Assembly (NCBI GenBank): GCA_037355855.1
Contig: CM074761.1
Location: 5,103,346-5,167,345 of the forward strand
From: Pseudo-nitzschia pungens
Taxonomy: Eukaryota > Bacillariophyta > Bacillariophyceae > Bacillariales > Bacillariaceae
Length of the DNA: 64,000 nt
Direction of reading: 5' to 3'
A program made the position numbers and the translations under genes. Below the pieces are notes generated by a model. The model did no database searches. It saw only the letters and a program-made list of their open reading frames with translations, and was not told the origin of the DNA. Shown here piece after piece: positions 53,405 to 63,035 of this stretch (position 1 is the stretch's first letter; each line of letters starts with the position of its first letter).

Positions 53405-56400
53405 CTAGGCCACTAAACTCTGCCACAACGAGAAGACGGCGTTGTTCTGCATGGCGTCTTCCAAACCATCGAACGTCTCGAATGCCTCCGCGATGTATTC
53501 CTTCAGTGGATCCTTTCCTTCGAATCGACGAATGACAACGGCTTCCTTCAGATTCTCCAGGAGCTGGAGATGATCACTCCACGCGTTGTCCATCGTTACC
53601 AGCATGATGTACCGCGCCGATCTCCCGATCGAGTTGGGCGCTTTTCCCGCCGCGATTGCCTGCTCGTCCAGGACGGCCGCTTTCTTGGTGAAGACCTCGT
53701 CCACGGCTATCGATAGGTATTCGGCTGCCTTGGATTCCGACATGCCCTCGATGTCCCCGGCCCGGACGATGGAGGCAACGAGGGGAAAGAACTGGCCAAA
53801 CTTTTCCACGATCTTTTCGGCGTCGATCTTTCCCGCTCTCGTTTGCCCCCTCACGATGGCACCGATCACGTTGGTGTTGTATTCCTTCATCATCGCGGTC
53901 GATTCTTCGTCCGACATGTTCAGGACCTTGCGCCGGCGAGCGTAGATGATCTGTCGTTGTTTGTTCAGAACGTCGTCGAACTTGAAGATCTCGCCACGAA
54001 TCTCCTGGTATTTCGTTTCGACCGCCTGTTGCACCTTGTCCAGGGCCTCCGAGACCTGGGGGGCCTCGACCGGCATGTCGTCGCTCACGCGGAACGTCTT
54101 GAGAATGTTTTGCAGGCCGTCGCCACCAAAGATCACGAACATGTCGTCCTCGAAGGACAAAAAGAATCTCGAGGTGCCCGGATCACCCTGTCGCCCCGCT
54201 CGACCCCGGAGCTGGTTGTCGATCCGGCAACTCTCGTGGCGGTTCGTTCCCATCACGTAGAGCCCGCCGGCTTCCTGGACCAGGTCGCGATCGGCATCGG
54301 TGATTTCCGAGAAGATCTCGCGGATGACCGCCGCCGAGTTGCGGAGTTTCACGACGTGTTCCGGATCGTCTTCCGCCTCGGTGGTGTCGATGGCAATGGT
54401 CAGGATTTCGTTCAGGCCGAGAGCCGTCAGCTCGCTTCCGAACGCGTTTCGAAGAGAAGCCGCCGCGTCTTTCAGCATGTATTGGACGTCGTCGTTCAGT
54501 TCGCACGGGTAATATTCCTCCGGAGGCGATGGGGGAAGAGCACTCGTCTCATCCGCCGAGAGAACGCCGTTCTCGATCAGGACCGAACGGAGCTTGATTC
54601 TCGCCATGGTCTTGGGGCAGCCTCCCAAGAGAATGTCTGTTCCTCTCCCGGCAATGTTTGTTGCAACCGTCACGGCACCGGTTCGTCCCGCTTGGGCAAC
54701 GATCTCCGATTCGCGAGGGGCGTTCTTAGGCGAAGCATTCAGAAGCTCGGCCTTGATTCCGGCCTCGGCAAGCTTTCTGACAATCAATTCACTCTGGGCA
54801 ACGGAAGTCGTTCCAACGAGGCAGGGCCTGCCACCTTCCTGACCCCCACCGACGTTTTTGATCTCCTTCACGAGAGCCTCGTCGGCAGCAGCACGTGTCT
54901 TGAAGGCAACGTCGGGGTAGTCACGACGAGCGATAGGGAGAGCGGTAGGGACGGGTACCACCTTCAGGCCATACGTCAATTCTAATTCATCTGCGTCGGT
55001 CATGGCGGTTCCTGTCATGCCGGATAGACGAGTGAATTGACGAAAGAGAGACTTGAACAGAAACAAAGATTTCGAAGTGAGTAACCGCAAATTTTGGATC
55101 CCAAAATGATTCCTTGAAAAACAAAGTAGCTCTTACCTGGTAAGTGACTTTGGCAATGACCTGGGATTGCTCACTGACAGCAATGCCTTCTTTTGTTTCG
55201 ATACTCTGGTGCAATCCATCCGACCAACGTCGGCCGTCTAGAATTCTACCAGTGAACGAGTCGATAATTCCGACTCCGATCTCTTTCCCGGAGTCATCCG
55301 TGATCATCGCATAATCGACGTCTTTTTCGAAAAGTTCTTTGGCGTTCACCGCTTTTTCCACAAATGGCACCCATGCTTCTCCGTCGGCCTGGATATCAAA
55401 CAAGCTGTCGATGCCGAGGGCGCGTTCCGAATCTCTGTAACCGACTTCGGTCAGCGTACATGCCTTGTTTTTCAGGTCCACGGTGTAATGGATATCTGGT
55501 TTCAGGGCCTCGGCGAGTTGATACGCGGTCTGATATTTCGTTGCGGGCGAAGGGACTTGCTTGCTGATAATAAGTGGGGTTCGAGCTTCGTCAATCAAGA
55601 CGGAATCGGCTTCGTCGACTACGCAAAAGCCATTGAATTCTCCCGCTCCATTGGGAAGGACTGTTTGCTCAGGTGTCAACGCCAAGTGATCCCTAAGATA
55701 ATCGAAACCGAGCTCCGAGTTTGTGACATACACAACGTCGTTTTCATACGCAACACGACGCTGTTCTTCCGTCATTTCGGATTGGATCAATCCAACGGAC
55801 AAACCGAGGAATCTATGAACCTGTCCCATGATTTCCATGTCACGTTTCGCGAGGTAGTCGTTCACAGTAACCACGAAAGAGGTCTCACCGGTCAACGCAT
55901 TGAGGTAAACAGGGAGTGTGGATACGAGGGTTTTACCTTCTCCGGTTGCCATTTCTGCAAGACGGCCATCGTGCAATATCAAACCACCCAACAGCTGTAC
56001 GTCGTAATGACGCAGTTCCAGTACACGCCTGGTGCAACCCGTTCGAACAGTGCGACGAGAAACGCATGTTGAGAACAAGAACAACAAAGCTTTTCTTCGT
56101 TTACAAGCAATACACGAAGATTTCTTACCATGCTGCCTCACGAACAACGGCAAACGCTTCTTCGAGCAAAGGGCCGTTGATATCTTCTCCGTTCTTCAAC
56201 CGTTGCCGAAAGGATTCGGTTTTGGCCTGGAGTTCATCGTCGCCCAAGTCTTCGATGCTGCTCTTCCAAGCCGTTGATTCGGTTTACGCGTTCTTGCAGC
56301 TGTGCAAGGTACTTCTCGTTCCTTGCCTTTCGGTTCTTCTCGTCCGTGCTTGCGACAAAGTCGTCTACAAGTCCCATCGATAAGGCACTTCCCGGCGCCA

Positions 56401-56572
56401 ATGGATTCCGTTGCACCGGCAACTGACGTTGTGGACCAAGCACATCGGTGTGGACATTTATTGTGTGAGGCGCTTTGGCCTGCTGTGACAAGAAGGCATC
56501 ACACTCATGGTAGCAAAGCGCAAAAATCAGCGAAACCAGAATAGAAAAGGAAAGTTCTCTAGTTTTCGACAT
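53405..56572 (-). CDS. SECA: Plastid-targeted preprotein translocase ATPase SecA (nuclear)
   Basis: Coding segments 56572-56129, 56028-55137 and 55051-53405; introns 56128-56029 (100 bp) and 55136-55052 (85 bp), both GTAAGA donors. Start ATG 56572: [31 protein letters not shown] is a signal peptide followed by a plastid-type F cleavage site. SecA motifs: [39 protein letters not shown] (Walker A, about residue 174-181), [26 protein letters not shown] (DEAD, about 285), [17 protein letters not shown] and [13 protein letters not shown], and a helical scaffold/wing C-terminus ending LWQSLVA without the bacterial zinc tail. About 993 aa. One surplus base inside 56283-56234 breaks the first segment. 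SecA drives Sec-dependent protein transport into or across thylakoid or inner plastid membranes. Diatom plastid genomes generally carry secA, so a nuclear copy is notable. Confidence 0.9.
56234..56283 (-). other. Frame break in the SecA N-terminal segment
   Basis: The start frame reads [12 protein letters not shown] and ends at TGA 56236-56234. The [14 protein letters not shown] frame is open only after TAA 56286-56284. Family alignment (I-N-x-x-E ... L-x-D-E-E-L, 16 positions) fits exactly if one base is skipped, and an intron cannot fit in 50 bp. Confidence 0.8.
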
Positions 56573-58008
56573 TGCGCTGTGATGGATGCTGACTGGAACA
56601 CTGTCAAGCGTTTGCAAAAGGGTCGGAAACAAGAAAGGACTTCGGTGTGCTCAGTAAAGTTTGAAGCTGATCTCAATCGATTGGATCATTCAGAGTTTGG
56701 CAACCTTTAATCCTTCGAGGGTGTGCTTTCTCTGCTTATGTGTAATGGACCGTCGGTCGCGATGTCCTTTCCGACGAGATCACAACATTAGGTGAGAAAC
56801 GTGATCCGTTCCTGGATTCAGATTCAGAGGAAATCTGTGTCAATCGTCAATCTGTTGGATACGTAGTTTGCGTCAGTAAGAATGTGTTGTTATTGCTTTG
56901 ACGTCTTGTGAGTCACGTGAACGTGGTAGGTGACATCAGTTGGTTCCATTGAATACCCCACTACTCTTTACCGTAAGTCTTACCCGTACGGTAAGACTTA
57001 TTGCTTATTTCTTGTTCTAACGATTTTCATGTGCAGGAGGATTGGGGGGTAAGTTAATCAAATTAAAATCGGGGGATATCCAAAAATATTTTTGAGAAGC
57101 CTCGACACAAAACAATCTGAAAAACAAAGCTCAGATTGATTCATTCCCAATCCTGTCCTAAGGTTAATTACCGTACATGTCCACAAATTGTGATGCAACT
57201 TGTTCACCAAATTCATCAAGCAATCAATTAGTAGAACCCATCAAGAAGGTATTGAATCCAGCACTCACCACTATTAGTACTTCGTACTTCGCCTACTATT
57301 AGTACTAACTACTGATCTGTGTCCAAAATCTCGTATTGTGGTCCTCCTTTTCCCTTTTAACTAGTAGTAGGTCATCTTGTTTTTCTTCTTGTTCTTGAAA
57401 TGTAGTAGTCCACGTACAGATAACTGTAGCTCTTTGTTCATAGAATCCCATCATCCATGTTCACGACTTGCCGATTGCTACCAGTGCCAACTATCCAAAG
57501 AACAAGAAGGGCAGATAAAATAAAGCATCGACATGCAATCTTTTTCCTTGTCATCTCACCTCTTAGTAGAAGAACTAATGTTTACTACCCTACTTTTAGT
57601 GGGAATTCATGCTAATTTCGTTCTTTTTTCAAGACATCGATGGGTAAGGTTTACCGAAGATGGAGTTGAACAAAGTTGAGACCTTGATGAGTAAGAAAGG
57701 AGTCGGTAGACCTGCTGATTAACACAACCTTTACGGACGATAGATTGAAGGGCCGTGGCTCCTAAGTAGGGTTGGAGTTGTTCGACAATTGATTGAGGCT
57801 TTGACCGATCATCAACAAACTAGAAAACTATTGATGCATTGCAGTACATTTTTTTGGACAAAGACTTTTCCACAACTTCCTATTGTTGCGAGGGATCATG
57901 CTATAGACCGGTGTAATAAAATTGGACCCCTATTGTGATTGTGGTGATGGACCACTGCAAAAGACTATTCATTCGTTAACTGACTCAACTATTAGAAGAA
58001 GAAGACGC
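56573..58008. other. Intergenic region
   Basis: About 1.4 kb between SECA (leftward) and RPS13 (leftward), so it includes the SECA promoter and the RPS13 3' flank. A strong inverted repeat is at 56975-56999. GTAC words (AGTACTTCGTACTTCG) occur near 57279. No gene is supported. Confidence 0.55.
56975..56999. repeat. Inverted repeat with 10-bp perfect arms
   Basis: Arms AAGTCTTACC and GGTAAGACTT flank a 5-base CGTAC spacer. It is a longer version of the TTACCGTACGGTAA palindrome at 27010. It lies ~400 bp upstream of the SECA start codon and could form a stable hairpin or bind a dimeric protein. Confidence 0.75.
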
Positions 58009-58464
58009 TTAGGCAACCATGGTACTGGCGGTGGCAGACTCGTATCTCCAGTTGGCAGGAAGCTTTCTGGTGGTTCTGTAGTATCGTGCCAATCGGTGGA
58101 TTCTGGATTCGATCAAAATGAGACGGAACTTGGAGTCCTTGTCCTTTCGGTTCTTCTCCAAGTGCTTTCGGACCTGAACGGCCTTCTTGATGAGCATGTA
58201 AAGATCCTCAGGGATTTCGGGGGCGAGTCCGTTGGCCTTGAGGATGCGAACGATCTTTTGTCCGGTGACGGACTTGACCTGGGCAATTCCGTTGGAATCA
58301 CGGAGAATGACACCAATCTGGGAGGGGGTAAGACCCTTCTTGGCGAGCTTGCAGATGTGCTCTTCGACATCGGCGGCGGGCATCTTCAACCATGAGGGGG
58401 GAGTGCGCTTGTAAGGCTTGGCACTCTTGGAGATACCTTTTCCGGGAGCATGCATACGACCCAT
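58009..58464 (-). CDS. RPS13: 40S ribosomal protein S13 (uS15)
   Basis: 151 aa, the normal length, starting [20 protein letters not shown] and containing [18 protein letters not shown] and [12 protein letters not shown], both diagnostic of eukaryotic uS15. It sits in the 40S subunit near the platform. C-rich codon use indicates high expression. On the coding strand just before the ATG there is a pyrimidine tract ending CGTTCGCAG four bases from the start, a possible 3' splice site of a 5'UTR intron. Divergent from RPS4, whose start lies 610 bp away. Confidence 0.97.
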   Translation of the reverse strand: MGRMHAPGKGISKSAKPYKRTPPSWLKMPAADVEEHICKLAKKGLTPSQIGVILRDSNGIAQVKSVTGQKIVRILKANGLAPEIPEDLYMLIKKAVQVRKHLEKNRKDKDSKFRLILIESRIHRLARYYRTTRKLPANWRYESATASTMVA

Positions 58465-59074
58465 CTTGCTGCGAACGAGTGGGAGAAGAAGACAAGGTGA
58501 GCATTTCGTCTACGCGTTGTTGATGTTGTTGTTTTGGGAGTTGTTGCATTCATGTCAACCACCACATGCCATGTGCAGAAGGCAGCAGCTCAATCATTGT
58601 TACATGAAAGAGTACCATCACGACTCACATTTAGTTTGTTTAGTTTGTCCTACGATAACGAAGAGAAAAAAGGAATTGTGTCAATGTTGTTGCGGAGAGT
58701 GGTGGTGGTGCAACTACAACTAGCTACCGAACCGGTACCGTATGCATCGTTTGCTTGCTTTTGGATGGTGAAGCGATCGCGGTGTGTTGCGCAGCATGGT
58801 TGAAATTTTACGTGATGCGTACCTAGCGTACGGGTCGCTTACCGATTTACCGATTTACTGAAAAGAGCGGGACGAAATACGGACGATGACAGACCTAAGT
58901 AGAAAATGTACCAAAACAAACGTAAAGGACCTCAACAATTTTCCCCTCGACTCGAGCACGAAAAAGCGAGCAACACCCCTCGCCTTCATTAGTACCCTAC
59001 AAGGATAATCCACCGACTTCCCATCTTCTATTTGCTGGCACGTCTTCGTTTAATATACCAAGGAAGAAAGAAAA
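58465..59074. promoter_or_regulatory. Shared divergent promoter region of RPS13 and RPS4
   Basis: 610 bp between the start codons of two 40S ribosomal protein genes transcribed away from each other. No gene lies inside. The region contains ACCGGTACCGTATGC and TTACCGATTTACCGATTTAC words. A bidirectional promoter is inferred from layout only; no element could be verified. Confidence 0.55.
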
Positions 59075-59501
59075 ATGTAAGTCCAGGAATGAAGCATGCA
59101 CCATGGGAATCAAAGATAACGAGCACTGTAGTTACGCATTTATTTGGGATGCTTTTGTAGTACGCGACACCTGGCGGTTGGAGCGGACGAGGTGTTTGTC
59201 GGGTACCCCCACCGAGCGGCGGTGGTTGGTATGGCATGGTGTGGGTGGTATGGTAGACTAGGAATCCCCCACGATCCGTAGTATATCTCACGCTCGTTTG
59301 TCCATACGTCGTCGTCATCATTGTAATCGTTGTAGGGCTCGCGGACCCAAGAAGCATTTGAAGCGCCTCCATGCCCCCAAGCACTGGAACATTGGCAAGA
59401 TGGGAGGTGTCTGGGCCCCCAGACCCTCCCAGGGACCCCACAAGCTCCGTGAGTGCTTGCCCCTTGCCATTATTCTCCGCGAACGCCTCAAGTACGCCCT
59501 G

Positions 59502-59533
<32 letters not shown>

Positions 59534-60119
59534 ACGTTGCGTCCAGGTCGACGGAAAGGTCCGCACCGACGCCAATTTCCCCGCCGGATTCATGGATGTC
59601 ATCGAAATGCCCAAGTCGAACGATCGCTTCCGCCTCTTGTACGACGTCAAGGGACGATACGTCCTGATCCGACTCGACCGCGAGGAGGCTCAATACAAGC
59701 TCTGCAGAATCAACAAGGTCTACGTCGGTGCCAACAAGGTTCCCTGCGCCGTCACACACGACGGACGAACCCTTCGATACCCCGACCCCGACCTCAAGGT
59801 CAACGACACCGTCAAGGTTTCGATCGAGACCGGAAAGGGCTCGGACATTTTCAAATTCGGCTTGGGAGCCATGGTCATGATCACCAAGGGACACAACTGC
59901 GGACGTGTCGGAACTCTGATGCACATCGAAAAGCACGACGGTTCGTTCTCGATCGTCACAGTGAAGGATTCCAAGGGCAACACCTTTGCGACGCGATTGG
60001 GAAACGTTTTTGTCATCGGAAACGGACAAAAGCCCGAGATCACCCTTCCCAAGGGACGTGGTATCAAGAAGACCATCCTTCAAGAACGCGCCGAAGCCGA
60101 AGCCGCCGGACGTCTCTAA
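59075..60119 (+). CDS. RPS4: 40S ribosomal protein S4 (eS4), start codon split by an intron
   Basis: Exon 2 (59336-60119) encodes a complete eS4 from [17 protein letters not shown] to the C-terminal EAEAAGRL, with [17 protein letters not shown] and [20 protein letters not shown] (KOW-type). Exon 2 has no start of its own. Immediately upstream is a 3' splice site (GTTGTAG), and 259 bp before it lies AAAAAT|GTAAGT. Joining 59075-59076 (AT) to 59336 (G GCT CGC GGA) gives ATG GCT CGC GGA = MARG, the universal eS4 start, and 261 aa. An alternative in-frame TTG at 59298 would add residues not in the family. The protein binds 18S rRNA in the 40S subunit. C-rich codons point to high expression. Confidence 0.95.
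59077..59335 (+). other. RPS4 intron 1, interrupting the start codon
   Basis: 259 bp, consensus donor GTAAGT and acceptor TTGTAG. It separates AT from G of the start codon. I looked for C/D or H/ACA snoRNA boxes, common in ribosomal-protein introns, and saw none convincing. Confidence 0.85.
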
Positions 60120-60465
60120 ACTAGAAAACTATAAACAATAATAATAGCATCCCGTGAAACCCCCGTCTTACCTAGTCCGGTAGAGGATTGGTTGGGCTGT
60201 CCTGATGAATCATGATGAACGCATGGACACGCACTATACACCGCAGGTGAACAACTATTGCTGGAGTTCGGTCTGTGTTAGTAATGGAGAATCAAACGAT
60301 TAAGTTACAGTGGGAACGCACGAATGAAGCGTAGTAAAGAACAGTGGATCCAAACTCAGTAGTGGTTGTTACTCTGGCAGGGTTGCGTCCCATCCTTTCT
60401 ATTAAACACCGCACCGCACTGCACTACGCTATTCCGTTCCGTTCCGTTCCGTTCTCTCCCATCCA
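60120..60465. other. Convergent 3' flank between RPS4 and the Q/N-rich gene
   Basis: 346 bp holding both 3' ends. There is a TTCCG pentanucleotide run (GTTCCGTTCCGTTCCGTT, about 60435-60452) and no coding signal. Confidence 0.5.
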
Positions 60466-61410
60466 TCATATCCACACGCTGGCATCGGAATCCCGGGGCA
60501 CCGGTATGATTTCCTCGAACTGTATGAAATCGTCGCCGCCAAAGTCCGCGCCGATCGCCTCCTCTCCGCTCACGATCCCACCGGTCAGTCCGACGTAGAC
60601 AAAAAAGACGAGCATGGACAGGGCGATTCCCGCCTGCAGCCCCAGCGCCGTCCGTCCCGTGGCCCCGCTGACCAGGTCGTATTCGCGGCGCATCATGCGC
60701 TCGCGCACGGCGTTGGCGTTGCCACTGGCATTGCCACTGGATGCGGAACCGGTCGTCCCGCTTCCGCCACCGAAATACGAGTCCGCCGGTCGGCCCGTGA
60801 ATTTTCGGGCCGGTGGCGATGATGATGATGGTGTGTCCCTCTCATCGGCATCGAACAAGCTTCCAATGGTCGTTCGGTCGGGCGACTGCGATCGCGATGG
60901 CGACGGAGGCGCCAGCGAGTACACGGACGATTCGGATCCGGATACCGAAGCGTCGTTGTCGTCGTTCGCGCCTTGTTGTTGTTGCTGCTGCTGTTGTTGA
61001 TCTTGCCGCTGCTGGAGCGTTTTGTAAAACTCCGCGGCGAGGGCCTCGCCATCGGTTTGGTTCGATTTCCCGTTGCTGGAATTAGAGGTGCTGTTGTCGT
61101 TGTTGTTGTCGTTGTTGTTGTTTCGATTGGAAATGTCTCCGATGCCGTCGTCGTATTCTTCCGGTTTGGAAAACAGCACACGCATCGGATTGCTTCCCTT
61201 TTTGAGGTGTTTGTATCGGAGCGCGGAAGGAACGGTCTGCATCGTTGGGAAACAGTGCTTGTGGTAGAGATTCTGATTCCGATTCCGATTCCGAACGGTC
61301 CGGGTCTCGATCACAAAGGCGAACGACGACGAAACGGCGTGTTCCCGCAGCAGATGCACCGCGAGATGGAGCAGGGACAACCGCAGCCAGGACCTCTTTG
61401 GCATCATCAT
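60466..61410 (-). CDS. Q/N-rich single-TM protein, possibly plastid-targeted
   Basis: Start at the first of three consecutive ATG codons (61410), giving 314 aa; an upstream TTG extension adds only Thr repeats and was not used. The N-terminus has a hydrophobic stretch (LRLSLLHLAVHLL) and SSS|FAFV, compatible with a plastid presequence. Residues ~100-240 are Asn/Asp/Ser/Gln-rich with a poly-Q run. A segment YDLVSGATGRTALGLQAG leads into one membrane helix (IALSMLVFFVYVGLTGGIV, about residues 269-287), followed by an acidic tail. No family recognised. The C-terminal 60 residues look conserved in style and are the best part for a search. Confidence 0.65.
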   Translation of the reverse strand: MMMPKRSWLRLSLLHLAVHLLREHAVSSSFAFVIETRTVRNRNRNQNLYHKHCFPTMQTVPSALRYKHLKKGSNPMRVLFSKPEEYDDGIGDISNRNNNNDNNNDNSTSNSSNGKSNQTDGEALAAEFYKTLQQRQDQQQQQQQQQGANDDNDASVSGSESSVYSLAPPSPSRSQSPDRTTIGSLFDADERDTPSSSSPPARKFTGRPADSYFGGGSGTTGSASSGNASGNANAVRERMMRREYDLVSGATGRTALGLQAGIALSMLVFFVYVGLTGGIVSGEEAIGADFGGDDFIQFEEIIPVPRDSDASVWI

Positions 61411-61818
61411 TATCGTTATTGTTGTTAGTATTGTTGTTGTTGTTGCTGTTGTTGCTGTTGTTGTTGCTGCTGCTGTTGTTGCTGTTAGTATAAGTATAAG
61501 TATTTCTTGCAACCTGCACCAAACAACCCTGTTGCCGTGCGGTAAGGTTACGTGTTCTTTGAAATGTTGGAATCAAAATTGAATGAGACAATCAGCAAAA
61601 ATACCAAAAACGAAAGTGGTCTCTGCCGTAACTTACGGTAAGGTCTTCACCTTACCTTATTTGTACCGGTAACTTACTTATTATTTTTTGTAAAACCTTA
61701 CTCGTAAGTTACCGGTACTTGTATGCCGAGTCTCTTGGTCTGGCAGCCTGCTTACTGTTAACGATCTTTCGTGCCAACGTCCTTTACCGGCACCGATTGA
61801 AGATGCATGCTGCGGTGG

Positions 61819-61868
61819 TTCATTCCGTGATTGGTTCGGTTCATTCCGTGATTGGTTCGGTTCATTCC
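61819..61868. repeat. 21-bp tandem repeat, 2.4 copies
   Basis: Two identical 21-bp units (TTCATTCCGTGATTGGTTCGG at 61819-61839 is 21 bases; core TTCCGTGATTGGTTCGG) repeat at 61840-61860 and start again at 61861. Perfect identity suggests recent slippage. Confidence 0.85.
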
Positions 61869-62267
61869 CATGATGAAGAACCTGCAACATAGAAGTAAGA
61901 TTTACTGTAAGGTTACTACATAAGGTTACATACGGTACGTACGGACTCACACACACATACCTTCGTTATCTTAATATACGTAGGTAGATAGGATATGATA
62001 TATAGTAGGTAGGGCACGTATGTGGTTCCTCGGCGCAGAATTTGGTGGGGGACCGAAAAAAGAAAACAGAATTCATTCTGCGAATTTGACTTTCGGAGCG
62101 CGAATTCTTCTCGTGGGCGATTTTGGTTTCCATTCGTGAGCAGACTGATGTCATCGCTGTCAATCTCTCAAATCAAAGAAGTTGTCGCTGTTCGCACTAA
62201 TTACGGTACAGTAGTACGTAGCATTTTTTTCGTACAAGTAGTACGAATGAATCGCGTCGTGAATTAG

Positions 62268-62288
62268 GATGATGATGATGATGATGAT
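62268..62288. repeat. GAT trinucleotide microsatellite
   Basis: Seven uninterrupted GAT units in noncoding DNA. Confidence 0.85.
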
Positions 62289-63035
62289 TCTTCGATGCGA
62301 TCCTTCGATTTTTATTGTCGTTGCTGGTTGGTTGTTGATCCGACGAAAGCAAGTTTCAACTTTCAATCAAGATTCGACTATTCGCTTTAATTATGGTAAG
62401 GTTTATTACGATTCGATCGATGATTCCTTCTTGATTTTCTCCGTACGGTACTTTCTGTACGAGTCCCACGGCGTATCGTACTGGCATTGCATTCGCCGAC
62501 TTTCTAACTTGTTCTCCTTCGGCCCGAACCTGCTGCGGAAGAAAAAACGAAAATAATATATTCAATATGTCTGCGTGTCGTGTCGCATCGTGTCGTACCG
62601 TGTCGTAGTTTCTGTCCGGTCCCATCCGATGTTCCTGTCGATGTTTGACTCGGATGTCGTACTTACCGTAGATCCCACTGCAATGCAGTAGAGTCCTTGT
62701 ACCGCACTCGTAAAAAGAATTCATTCCGTCAACTAACGAGATCGTTGTTGAAGAGAAAATCGGTTACTGTACCACACCGGAGCACGGCATTCCAAAGAAT
62801 TCGAAAAAAAAAAGCACGGATCGCTTTCCTCTCCGCCGAGGTCACAATTCAAAAACGTCGACACCCAACCCAACCCAACCCAACCCAATCAATCGCAATC
62901 AATCACAATCACAGTCTTCATTCGACGCATCGACTTTGATCGAACTCAATAACTCCAACTCCAACTCCAAACCCAATACACTCAGCCTTACGCAACCCAA
63001 TCGAACCGAACCGAACCAAACCAAACCGCCACACC

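Larger units (their letters stand above)
61411..63035. other. Intergenic region with simple repeats
   Basis: No gene supported over 1.6 kb between divergent genes. It contains GTAAGTTACCGGTAC words near 61650-61720, a 21-bp tandem repeat at 61819-61868, a GAT run at 62268-62288 and AACCC/CAATC repeats (62868-62915, 63000-63025) just before the URC1-like start. Confidence 0.55.

Noticed and set aside
53843..54985. 380-codon + strand frame
   Set aside because: Antisense of the SecA C-terminal exon.
59077..59335. Intronic snoRNA in RPS4
   Set aside because: No convincing C/D (RUGAUGA...CUGA) or ACA box pair with terminal stem.
59028..60083. 351-codon minus-strand frame
   Set aside because: Antisense of RPS4, caused by strong codon bias.
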